A stretch of 64,000 nucleotides of DNA from Streptomyces djakartensis (GTDB lineage Bacteria; Actinomycetota; Actinomycetes; Streptomycetales; Streptomycetaceae), in assembly GCF_014651075.1 (NCBI RefSeq), contig NZ_BMWE01000028.1:1-64000 (forward strand). Reading direction: 5' to 3'. The notes beneath the pieces are model-generated. The model made no database searches. It saw only the letters and a program-made list of their open reading frames with translations, and was not told where the DNA came from. The translations under genes were made by a program, and so were the position numbers. Shown here in pieces: positions 53,940 to 61,652 of the stretch; position 1 is the first letter of the stretch; every line of letters begins with the position of its first letter.

Positions 53940-54736
53940 GCACCTACGGAACCCCGGGCGCCGGCCCCGCGGTCTTCGACCCGGCCACGCTGCCGGGCGA
54001 CGACAACGTCAATCCCTACACCTTCTGTGTGGAGCTGAAGGGGAGCCAGTGGTTCCTGCAGAAGGGGAAGATGATCGCCTACTACGGCTCGATCGACTTC
54101 AACGGCGTGGGACACGGCCGGCTCGACCGACTTGTCCGTACGTCCTTCCATTCGCCTCTGCACGCGAGCGACTGGGTCGTCGCGGAGGGCTCGGGCAAGA
54201 TGCTCCTCGCCGACCGGGCCTTCGATGTGAACTCGTACGACCTCGAAGACGGCAATCTGACCATTCGCTCCGGCAATCTGCTCGCTTTTCAGCCAAGTCT
54301 GTCGCTGAAGCAATCAATCGTGCCGGGTTTCCTGACCCTCATCGGAACCGGAAAGTTCGTGGCCGCGTCGAACGGCCCGGTGGTGTTCATGGAACCCCCG
54401 ATCCGGGTCGACCCGCAGGCCCTGGTCGGATGGGCCGACTGCCCCTCCCCCTGCCACCATTACGATCACGGGTACATGACCGGCGTAATGGGCGGTCTAC
54501 GTGCGCTGACGGGCCTGGGCGGCGCCTCCGGCGAGGAGCACCAGTTCGAGTTCGTCGGCGCCGGCACGGTGCTGCTCCAGTCGTCCGAGACCCTGATGGC
54601 CGAGCAGGCCACGGGGGCCGTTCCGCACCAGGCCGGCGTGCCCGGCGGCGGACCGCCGGGGACCCGGCCCGGTCAGTCCGGCGTACCGCGTCTTCCCGGA
54701 CAGCTGGGGGACCTCCAGCGTCGCTTCGGGCTGTGA
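53936..54736 (+). CDS. AIM24-family protein 3
   Basis: 266-aa paralogue with a longer N-terminus (VNPYTFCVELKGSQWFLQKG, KMLLADRAFDVNSYDLEDGN, HQFEFVGAGTVLLQSSE) and a Pro/Gly-rich tail not found in the other two. A Cys/His cluster (ADCPSPCHHYDHGY) could bind a metal. GTG 53936 overlaps the previous stop (GTGA). Last gene of the trio. Confidence 0.85.
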   Translation: MSTYGTPGAGPAVFDPATLPGDDNVNPYTFCVELKGSQWFLQKGKMIAYYGSIDFNGVGHGRLDRLVRTSFHSPLHASDWVVAEGSGKMLLADRAFDVNSYDLEDGNLTIRSGNLLAFQPSLSLKQSIVPGFLTLIGTGKFVAASNGPVVFMEPPIRVDPQALVGWADCPSPCHHYDHGYMTGVMGGLRALTGLGGASGEEHQFEFVGAGTVLLQSSETLMAEQATGAVPHQAGVPGGGPPGTRPGQSGVPRLPGQLGDLQRRFGL

Positions 54737-54840
54737 GCGGTAGTCTGCGGAGTGTGACATCGAACGCCTGCGCACCGCCCTTCGGCAGGCGTGCGGCGTC
54801 ACACCAAAACCCTCATTAGTTCGCCTTTCAACTTTTTAGG

Positions 54841-54846
54841 TAGACT
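54841..54846 (+). promoter_or_regulatory. -10 element of a leaderless MarR gene
   Basis: TAGACT, 6 nt, then ATG 54853. The region just upstream is unusually AT-rich for this genome (TTTCAACTTTTTAGG). Confidence 0.55.
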
Positions 54847-54852
54847 TCATTC

Positions 54853-55329
54853 ATGGAGACCGAAACGGCCACGCGCTGGCTGACCGATGCGGAGCAGTGC
54901 GCCTGGCGCACCCACCTGGAGGTCAACAGGCTGTTGACGTACCAGCTCGAAAAGGACCTGCAGCCGTTCGGCCTGACAATGAACGACTACGAGATCCTGG
55001 TGAACCTCTCCGAGTCGGAGGACCAGCGGATGCGGATGAGCGACCTCGCCGCCGCCACCCTGCAGTCCAAGAGCCGGCTCTCGCACCAGATCACGCGCAT
55101 GGAGAACGCGGACCTGGTCCGGCGGGAGAACTGCGAGTCCGACCGACGCGGGCTCTACGCGGTCCTCACCGACCACGGCATGGCGACGATGCGGAAGGTC
55201 GCCCCCCACCATGTGACGTCCGTGCGGAGCCACTTCATCGACCTGCTGTCCCCCGAAGCCCTGGCAGAACTCGACAAGGCCCTCAAGCCCATCGCGGAGC
55301 ACCTGCGCGACCAGCGCGGACGCCCGTAG
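54853..55329 (+). CDS. MarR-family regulator
   Basis: 158-aa winged-helix protein. N-terminal dimer helices (WRTHLEVNRLLTYQLEKDLQ), DNA-binding region MNDYEILVNLSESEDQRMRM, SDLAAATLQSKSRLSHQITR, and the wing RRENCESDRRGLYAVLT. Cys in the wing could sense oxidants, as in OhrR-like members, though the usual N-terminal Cys of OhrR is lacking. Monocistronic, convergent with the sensor kinase. Target unknown. Confidence 0.88.
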   Translation: METETATRWLTDAEQCAWRTHLEVNRLLTYQLEKDLQPFGLTMNDYEILVNLSESEDQRMRMSDLAAATLQSKSRLSHQITRMENADLVRRENCESDRRGLYAVLTDHGMATMRKVAPHHVTSVRSHFIDLLSPEALAELDKALKPIAEHLRDQRGRP

Positions 55330-55356
55330 CCACCGGGCGGTCCCGGGACAGCACAC

Positions 55357-56769
55357 CTAGGCGACGGGCAGGCGGAGCTCGAAGAGGGCTCCGCCTGCGG
55401 GCCCCCGGCCGGCCGTGAGGGTGCCGCCGTGCCGTACGGCCACGTCCCGGGCGATGGCGAGCCCCAGACCGGCCCCGCCGTCGTCGCGGCTGCGGGCGGC
55501 GTCCAGCCGTACGAACCGCTCGAAGATCCGCTCCCGGTCGGCCTCGGGCACCCCGTCCCCGTCGTCGGCCACCCCGACCACGGCCCGGCCGTTCTCCCGC
55601 CGCACGGTCACGGTGACGGCCGACCGGGCGTGCCGCTGGGCGTTGTCGAGCAGATTGGCGAGCACCCGCCCCAACTGCCCCCGCGATCCGGCCACCTCCA
55701 CCGGCTCCGCGTCCACGGTCACACCCGTCCGCCCCTCGGCCTCCTCCCGGGCCAGCCCGGCGAGGTCCACCTGCACGCCGCCCGGCCGCTCCCCCGCGTC
55801 CAGCCGGGCGAGCAGCAGCAGATCGGCGGCCAGCCGCTGGAGCCGCACGGTGTCCTCCACGGCCCCGTCGAGGTCCAGCAGCTCGGGATGCGCGGCGGCC
55901 ACCTCCAACTGCGTCCGCAACGAGGCGATCGGGCTGCGCAGCTCGTGGGAGGCGTCGGCGACGAAGCGGCGCTGCCGCTCCACGGAGGTCTCCAGGGCCG
56001 CGAGCGTCTCGTTGGTGGTACTCGCGAGCCGGGCGATCTCGTCGTGGGTGTCCGGCTCCGGGACACGTCGCGCGAGGTCCTCGGAATGAGTGATCGCGGC
56101 CATCTCCCGCCGGATGCCCTCCACGGGCCGCAGCGCCCGCCGGGTGACCAGCCAGGTCACTCCCGCGACGACGCCCAGCAGCAGCGGGAACCCGATCAGC
56201 ATCACCGACAGCGCGGTCCGCACGGCCCCGTGCTCGGCGGCCAGCGGCGAACCGGCGTAGACCTTCAGCCGTCCCCGGTCCTGGGTCTCCACCGCGACGG
56301 CGGCGAACCGGTAGTCCTCCGCCTCCCCGTCGATCGTCGCCGCCCCGTTGCTGAAGACGCTCTTCCCGGCGATCTCCCCGGGCTCGAGGGCCTCGTCGTG
56401 CTCGTCGGGGTCGTCGTCATCGTCATCGCCGCGACGCGCGACGGCCGCTTGCGGCTTCACCTGGTCGGAGTCGGTACCGCTGATCTTCTCCAGATTCTCA
56501 CTGGCCGCGACCAGCCGCTTGTCCTCGTCGAGGATCTGCACCGGCCCGTCGTCGCCGTCCAGCCCCGACAGCTCGCCGTACGGCGTCCCGGCGGCGAGCT
56601 CGGACGCCACCGACCGGGCGGACTGCTCCGCCTGCGCGCCGGCCTCGCCGATCAGATTGGACCGCAGGGACAGCAGCACGGCGGCCCCGGCGGCGACGAG
56701 GGCGACCGCCACCACGAGCGTGGCACCGAGCGCGGCCCGCGCCCGTACCGAGGCGAACAGCCGCCTCAC
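55357..56769 (-). CDS. Sensor histidine kinase (OmpR-type system)
   Basis: 470-aa membrane kinase. Segment 1 LGATLVVAVALVAAGAAVLL, extracytoplasmic sensor about residues 36-190 with a run of acidic residues (RRGDDDDDDPDEHDEALEPG), segment 2 LIGFPLLLGVVAGVTWLV, HAMP, phospho-His in FVADASHELRSPIASL, and ATP-binding motifs NLLDNAQRHA, VADDGDGVPE, GAGLGLAIARD. The acidic loop suggests cation or cationic-peptide sensing. GTG 56769 overlaps the regulator's stop (GTGA). Confidence 0.92.
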   Translation of the reverse strand: MRRLFASVRARAALGATLVVAVALVAAGAAVLLSLRSNLIGEAGAQAEQSARSVASELAAGTPYGELSGLDGDDGPVQILDEDKRLVAASENLEKISGTDSDQVKPQAAVARRGDDDDDDPDEHDEALEPGEIAGKSVFSNGAATIDGEAEDYRFAAVAVETQDRGRLKVYAGSPLAAEHGAVRTALSVMLIGFPLLLGVVAGVTWLVTRRALRPVEGIRREMAAITHSEDLARRVPEPDTHDEIARLASTTNETLAALETSVERQRRFVADASHELRSPIASLRTQLEVAAAHPELLDLDGAVEDTVRLQRLAADLLLLARLDAGERPGGVQVDLAGLAREEAEGRTGVTVDAEPVEVAGSRGQLGRVLANLLDNAQRHARSAVTVTVRRENGRAVVGVADDGDGVPEADRERIFERFVRLDAARSRDDGGAGLGLAIARDVAVRHGGTLTAGRGPAGGALFELRLPVA

Positions 56770-57434
56770 GGTGAGGTCTCCAGCCGGTATCCGGCACCGC
56801 GCACCGTCCGGATCAGCCCCGCCCGCAGCTTGCGCCGCAGGGCGCTGACGTACACCTCGACGATGTTCGGATCACCCTCGTACGCGAAGTCCCACACGTG
56901 CTCCAGGATCTCCGACTTGGACACGACCTCCCCGGCCCGCAGCACGAGCTGCTCCAGGACCGAGAACTCCTTGGCGGTGAGGGCGATCTCGTCCTCCCCC
57001 AGAAACACCCGCCGCGCAGCCGTGTCCACCTTCAGATCACCGTGCACACGCACCGGCGAGGCCCCCGCACCCACCCCGCGCCGCCGCAGCAGCGCCTTGA
57101 TCCGGGCGACGAGCACGACGTACGAGAAGGGCTTGGTCAGATAGTCGTCGGCCCCCGTGTCGAGCCCCTCGGCCTCGTCGTACTCGCCGTCCTTCGCGGT
57201 CAGCATGAGGATCGGCACCTCGTGCCCGGCGGCGCGCAGGGCGGCGCAGACCCGGTAGCCGTTGAGCCCCGGCAGCATGATGTCGAGGATGACCAGGTCG
57301 TACGTCCCCTCGCAGGCCTGGTGCAGCCCCTCCCGTCCGTCGTGGACGACATCCACGGCGTACCCCTCGGCCGTCAGGCCCCTGGCGAGCGACAGGGCCA
57401 GCCGCTTCTCGTCCTCCACGATCAACAGGCGCAT
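56766..57434 (-). CDS. OmpR-family response regulator
   Basis: 222-aa regulator. Receiver: LLIVEDEKRLALSLARGL, phospho-acceptor Asp in LVILDIMLPGLNGYRV, Lys in DDYLTKPFSYVVL. Winged helix: FSVLEQLVLRAGEVVSKSEI, NIVEVYVSALRRKLRAG, RTVRGAGYRLE. Divergent from the PepSY gene; phased TCAG repeats in between are the likely binding sites. Confidence 0.94.
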   Translation of the reverse strand: MRLLIVEDEKRLALSLARGLTAEGYAVDVVHDGREGLHQACEGTYDLVILDIMLPGLNGYRVCAALRAAGHEVPILMLTAKDGEYDEAEGLDTGADDYLTKPFSYVVLVARIKALLRRRGVGAGASPVRVHGDLKVDTAARRVFLGEDEIALTAKEFSVLEQLVLRAGEVVSKSEILEHVWDFAYEGDPNIVEVYVSALRRKLRAGLIRTVRGAGYRLETSP

Positions 57435-57469
57435 GCGTAAAGAGTGGCAAAAGCAAGCTGAAGATCCCT

Positions 57470-57504
57470 TCAGGGGCTTTCAGGTTCCTCTCAGCCTCGG
57501 TCAG
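57470..57504. promoter_or_regulatory. Phased TCAG direct repeats
   Basis: Four TCAG copies at 57470, 57480, 57491 and 57501 (spacing 10, 11, 10). The first two are TTCAGG and the last two TCAGCC. OmpR-type regulators bind tandem sites one helical turn apart. Position is 47-81 nt upstream of the PepSY start. Confidence 0.55.
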
Positions 57505-57550
57505 CCACCTTTGAACACGTCGAAAACGAAACGACTCGGGAGGAACCCGC

Positions 57551-58183
57551 ATGAAGCGCAACATCGTGATCGCCGCAGTGACCGCTGCCGCTCTGGTCGG
57601 GGGCGGTACGGCCACGGCTCTCGCGACCACGGGAGACGACGAGGGCTCGGCGCGGCAGGCGGCGAACACCCGGCTGTCGGACGACGACGGCGGCCGGGAC
57701 GACCGGGACGACACCGCGCGGGCGGCCTCCACGGACGTCACGGCACCCGAGGCCATCGCCTCCGCGCTGAAGCACACGCCCGGCACGGTCGTCTCCGCCG
57801 AGCTGGACGACGAGGACGACAGCGACAAGGTGATCTGGAAGGTCGACGTCCTCTCCGGCGACAACGGCTGGCACAGCGTCAGCGTCGACCCGTCCACGGG
57901 CAAGGTCCTCGGCTCGCACACGGACGACGAGGACGACACGGCGCAGGTGCGGGCCGCGCTGAAGGGCTCGTCCGTGACGGCCGAGGAGGCGGCGAAGGCC
58001 GCCGCCGGCAAGGGCGTGGTGACGTCCGTCGACCTCGACGAGGACGGCAGGAACAAGTCCTGGGAGGCCGAGACGCGCGCGCCCGGCGGCGCCGAGCAGG
58101 ACTGGAAGATCGCCCTGAACACGGGCAAGGTCACGGCGGACCGTTCGGACGCCCAGGACGACGACTCGGACGCCCAGGACTGA
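57551..58183 (+). CDS. PepSY-domain exported protein
   Basis: 210-aa protein with signal peptide (RNIVIAAVTAAALVGGGTAT ending ALATTG), an acidic linker (SDDDGGRDDRDD) and two PepSY repeats (APEAIASALKHTPGTVVSAE with VDVLSGDNGWHSVSVDPSTG; AEEAAKAAAGKGVVTSVDLD with APGGAEQDWKIALNTG). ATG 57551 has GGGAGG upstream. Such proteins are usual targets of the adjacent two-component systems; the shared acidic character with the kinase sensor is notable. Confidence 0.88.
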   Translation: MKRNIVIAAVTAAALVGGGTATALATTGDDEGSARQAANTRLSDDDGGRDDRDDTARAASTDVTAPEAIASALKHTPGTVVSAELDDEDDSDKVIWKVDVLSGDNGWHSVSVDPSTGKVLGSHTDDEDDTAQVRAALKGSSVTAEEAAKAAAGKGVVTSVDLDEDGRNKSWEAETRAPGGAEQDWKIALNTGKVTADRSDAQDDDSDAQD

Positions 58184-58235
58184 TCGAACACTGCCCGTTC
58201 CGAACCGCCCCGGCGTAGCAGGGTGGACCTCATCG

Positions 58236-58636
58236 CCCCAGCGGCACGACTACTGCCCGCAGCGGCGGCGGCCGGTTCCAGGTACCCGGCGGGGGTGCTG
58301 GGGGCGGGTGGGTGCGGAGCCCGGCGTTGCGAGGTGCTGGGCGTTGGTGCGGGGGGTGGGGCGTTGCGCGGCCCGGCGTTGCGGGGTGCCGCTGCGCCCA
58401 CCCGTGCCGCCCCAGCGGCACGACTGCCCGCAGCTAGCGCGGCCACGACTGCCCGCAGCGGCGGCACGACTGCCCGCAGCTAAGACGGCGTGCAGCCGCG
58501 TATGGCGAGAAGGGGACGTGTCGGGGGGTGTCCGCCCGCAGCGGTTGGCGCGTCAACGGGGAGTCACTCGGCATCCGACTCCATCGCGCCGTTCCGAGGA
58601 CGGACACCCCCCGGCACGTCCCCGACCCACCCACCC
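58236..58636. repeat. Dispersed repeat, copy B
   Basis: About 400-bp counterpart of 19354-19679 in the same orientation, again following a plus-strand gene. The 23-bp inverted arms are at 58512-58534 and 58601-58623 with one mismatch. The left part has an extra ~70 bp internal duplication and three CGACTGCCCGCAGC blocks. It ends 13 nt before the meaB stop. No coding capacity. Confidence 0.75.
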
Positions 58637-58648
58637 AGCGGAATGCGC

Positions 58649-59605
58649 TCAGCCTTCCGTCAACCCCGCGACCAGCTCATCAGCCGCACGGTACGGATCC
58701 AACTCGCCCGCCACGATCCGCTCGGCGAGCGCCCCGAGGCGCCGGTCCCCGTGCAGGTCGCCGATCCGCTCCCGAAGGGCCGTCACCGCGATCGTCTCGA
58801 CCTCGCGGGAGGCCCGGGACATCCGCCGCTCCGCGAGGACACCCCGCTCCTCCATCCAGGCCCGGTGCTTCTCCAGCGCCTCGACGACCTCGTCGACCCC
58901 CTCACCCCGCGCCGCGACCGTCTTCACGATCGGTGGCCGCCAGTCACCCGGCCCCCGCGCCTCCCCCAGCCCCAGCATGTGGTTCAGCTCGCGAGCCGTC
59001 GCATCGGCCCCGTCCCGGTCCGCCTTGTTCACCACGTACACGTCACCGATCTCCAGGATCCCGGCCTTGGCCGCCTGGATCCCGTCGCCCATCCCCGGCG
59101 CGAGCAGCACCACGGACGTGTCCGCCTGCGAGGCGATCTCCACCTCGGACTGCCCGACACCCACCGTCTCGACGAGGATCACGTCGCAGCCCGCCGCGTC
59201 CAGCACCCGGATGGCCTGCGGCGCGGCCCACGCGAGCCCGCCCAGATGCCCCCGCGTCGCCATCGAGCGGATGTAGACGCCCGGATCGGACGCGTGCTCC
59301 GACATCCGCACCCGGTCCCCGAGCAGCGCACCCCCGGAGAACGGGGACGACGGGTCGACGGCCAGGACGCCGACCCGCTTGCCCTGCTTGCGGTAGGCCG
59401 ACACCAGCGCCGAGGTCGACGTGGACTTGCCGACTCCCGGCGACCCGGTCAGCCCCACCACGTACGCCCCGCCCGCCAGGGGCGCGAGCGCCGCCATGAC
59501 CTCCCGGAGCTGCGGGGACGCCCCCTCCACCAGGGAGATCAACCGGGCCACGGCCCGCGCCCGGCCCTCCCTCGCCTGGGCCACCAGTGTGGAGACGTCC
59601 TGCAT
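58649..59605 (-). CDS. meaB: MeaB-type G-protein chaperone of B12 mutases
   Basis: 318-aa GTPase that protects and reactivates methylmalonyl- or isobutyryl-CoA mutase. G motifs: GLTGSPGVGKSTSTSALV (P-loop), DPSSPFSGGALLGDRVRM, VETVGVGQSEVEIA, VVNKADRDGA. C-terminal dimerisation helices follow. ATG 59605 with GGAG 5 nt upstream is preferred over the adjacent GTG 59608. It follows thiolase by 40 nt on the same strand and serves, among others, icmA. Confidence 0.94.
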   Translation of the reverse strand: MQDVSTLVAQAREGRARAVARLISLVEGASPQLREVMAALAPLAGGAYVVGLTGSPGVGKSTSTSALVSAYRKQGKRVGVLAVDPSSPFSGGALLGDRVRMSEHASDPGVYIRSMATRGHLGGLAWAAPQAIRVLDAAGCDVILVETVGVGQSEVEIASQADTSVVLLAPGMGDGIQAAKAGILEIGDVYVVNKADRDGADATARELNHMLGLGEARGPGDWRPPIVKTVAARGEGVDEVVEALEKHRAWMEERGVLAERRMSRASREVETIAVTALRERIGDLHGDRRLGALAERIVAGELDPYRAADELVAGLTEG

Positions 59606-59645
59606 CACAGCTCCGTTCTTGAAAGGAAGGTCCGAGAACCGGTGC

Positions 59646-60854
59646 TCAGGCCTTCGGTACCCGCACGATCAGCGCGTCACCCTGACCACCGCCACCGCAC
59701 AGCGCGGCCGCGCCCACACCACCCCCACGCCGCTTCAGCTCCAGCGCGAGATGCAGCACGAGCCGCGCACCGGACATCCCGATCGGGTGACCCAGGGCAA
59801 TGGCACCGCCATTGACATTCACCTTTTCGGTGGACACTCCGAGGTCCTTCATCGACTGCACGGCCACCGCCGCGAACGCCTCGTTGATCTCGATGAGGTC
59901 GAGATCCTCGACGCCCAGGCCCTCCTTCTTGAGCGCGTGCTGGATCGCGTTGGACGGCTGGGACTGCAGCGAGTTGTCCGGCCCGGCCACGTTCCCGTGC
60001 GCCCCGATCTCGGCGATCCACTCCAGGCCGAGTTCCAGCGCCTTGGCCTTGCTCATCACCACGACGGCGGCGGCACCGTCGGAGATCTGCGAGGAGGAGC
60101 CGGCCGTGATCGTGCCGTCCTTGGCGAACGCCGGCCGCAGCTTCCCGAGCGACTCGGCCGTCGTGTCGCCACGGATGCCCTCGTCCTTGCTGAACAGCAC
60201 CGGGTCGCCCTTGCGCTGCGGGATCTCCACCGGCGTGATCTCGGCCTCGAAGAGCCCGTTCTTCTGGGCGGCGGCGGCACGCTGGTGCGACAGCGCCGCG
60301 ATCTCGTCCTGCTCGGCGCGCGCGATGCCCAGCCGCGTGTTGTGCCTCTCGGTGGACTCGCCCATGGCGACGCCGTCGAAGGAGTCGGTCAGCCCGTCGT
60401 ACGCCATGGCGTCGAGCATCTGGACCGCGCCGTACTTGAAGCCCTCACGGGACTTGGGCAGCAGGTGCGGGGCGTTGGTCATGGACTCCTGACCACCGGC
60501 GACGATCACGTCGAACTCACCCGCACGGATCAACTGGTCGGCCAGCGCGATCGCGTCCAGACCCGACAGACACACCTTGTTGATGGTCAGCGCCGGCACG
60601 TTCATCGGAATGCCGGCCTTGACGGCGGCCTGGCGCGCCGGGATCTGCCCGGCCCCGGCCTGCAGCACCTGCCCCATGATCACGTACTGCACCTGGTCGC
60701 CACCGATCCCCGCACGGTCGAGGGCGGCCTTGATCGCGAAGCCGCCCAGGTCGGCTCCGGAGAAGGACTTGAGCGAGCCGAGCAACCGCCCCATGGGCGT
60801 ACGCGCGCCCGCGACGATCACCGAGCTGTTCGCTCCGGAAGTTCCAGAAGTCAT
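59646..60854 (-). CDS. Acetyl-CoA C-acetyltransferase (thiolase)
   Basis: 402-aa degradative/biosynthetic thiolase making or cleaving acetoacetyl-CoA. Catalytic Cys in [18 protein letters not shown], His in [18 protein letters not shown], second Cys in [17 protein letters not shown] 60854 with AAGGGGA upstream. Operon with meaB; divergent from methylmalonyl-CoA epimerase. It supplies the butyryl/ethylmalonyl-CoA route. Confidence 0.94.
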   Translation of the reverse strand: MTSGTSGANSSVIVAGARTPMGRLLGSLKSFSGADLGGFAIKAALDRAGIGGDQVQYVIMGQVLQAGAGQIPARQAAVKAGIPMNVPALTINKVCLSGLDAIALADQLIRAGEFDVIVAGGQESMTNAPHLLPKSREGFKYGAVQMLDAMAYDGLTDSFDGVAMGESTERHNTRLGIARAEQDEIAALSHQRAAAAQKNGLFEAEITPVEIPQRKGDPVLFSKDEGIRGDTTAESLGKLRPAFAKDGTITAGSSSQISDGAAAVVVMSKAKALELGLEWIAEIGAHGNVAGPDNSLQSQPSNAIQHALKKEGLGVEDLDLIEINEAFAAVAVQSMKDLGVSTEKVNVNGGAIALGHPIGMSGARLVLHLALELKRRGGGVGAAALCGGGGQGDALIVRVPKA

Positions 60855-60914
60855 GAGCTGCGATCCCCTTACCGGCCTGCACAGCCGAGGAGTGAACGAG
60901 GGTTTACTTCGAAT

Positions 60915-60928
60915 GTACTGACCGGTAC
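60915..60928 (-). promoter_or_regulatory. Small dyad GTAC-TGACCG-GTAC
   Basis: 14-bp dyad 61-74 nt upstream of the thiolase start, in the divergent promoter region with the epimerase. Possible repressor site. Confidence 0.3.
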
Positions 60929-61003
60929 TCCACCGCGTCACCTGGCCGTCGGTGTGATCGCTCGCACGTTGCGTAACCACCTCCGGCGCGCTGCACTGAA
61001 TTC

Positions 61004-61444
61004 ATGCTGACGCGAATCGACCACATCGGGATCGCCTGTTTCGACCTCGACAAGACCGTCGAGTTCTACCGGGCCACCTACGGCTTCGAGGTCTTCCACT
61101 CCGAGGTCAACGAGGAGCAGGGCGTGCGCGAGGCCATGCTCAAGATCAACGAAACGTCCGACGGCGGGGCCTCCTACCTGCAGCTTCTCGAGCCGACCCG
61201 CGAGGACTCCGCCGTGGGCAAGTGGCTCGCGAAGAACGGGGAGGGCGTCCACCACATCGCTTTCGGTACGGCGGACGTCGACGCGGAGTCCGCGGACATC
61301 CGCGACAAGGGCGTACGCGTCCTGTACGAAGAGCCCCGACGCGGTTCCATGGGGTCACGGATCACCTTCCTGCACCCCAAGGACTGCCATGGCGTACTGA
61401 CAGAACTGGTCACTTCGGCGCCTGTTGAGTCACCTGAGCACTGA
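61004..61444 (+). CDS. mce: Methylmalonyl-CoA epimerase
   Basis: 146-aa vicinal-oxygen-chelate enzyme interconverting methylmalonyl-CoA epimers. Metal ligands and catalytic residues: LTRIDHIGIACFDL (His7), EGVHHIAFGTADV, HPKDCHGVLTEL with Glu. No ribosome site precedes ATG 61004; TTGCGT-17 bp-TGCACT ends 6 nt before it, so the transcript may be leaderless. Divergent from thiolase-meaB. Confidence 0.94.
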   Translation: MLTRIDHIGIACFDLDKTVEFYRATYGFEVFHSEVNEEQGVREAMLKINETSDGGASYLQLLEPTREDSAVGKWLAKNGEGVHHIAFGTADVDAESADIRDKGVRVLYEEPRRGSMGSRITFLHPKDCHGVLTELVTSAPVESPEH

Positions 61445-61464
61445 CCCTCGTACATAAGGGCCGG

Positions 61465-61504
61465 TAGGGTTGGGTGCGGTCGCCGCCCAATCCGCGGCGA
61501 CCGC
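61465..61504 (+). promoter_or_regulatory. scy promoter with 5'-end hairpin
   Basis: TAGGGT (61465-61470) fits a -10; a perfect 11-bp stem (GCGGTCGCCGC, 61476-61486 / 61494-61504) lies where the transcript would start. It could also terminate mce, but no T-run follows. A 148-nt leader without a gene continues to scy. Confidence 0.4.
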
Positions 61505-61652
61505 ATTCCGGGGTCCGGGTTTCGGGGGACGAGCGCGGGGCAACAGCCTCTGCTCCGCCGATGATCTGACACCATTCCCCGGGGGCCCCGTTCGGTGGAT
61601 GGACGGAGCTCGCTTAAGAGAGTTGCGACCAGGGGACGGATGGGACCGCGCA

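Noticed and set aside
58223-59815. Plus-strand frames across repeat copy B and opposite meaB
   Set aside because: Same low-complexity repeat translation followed by antisense of meaB.
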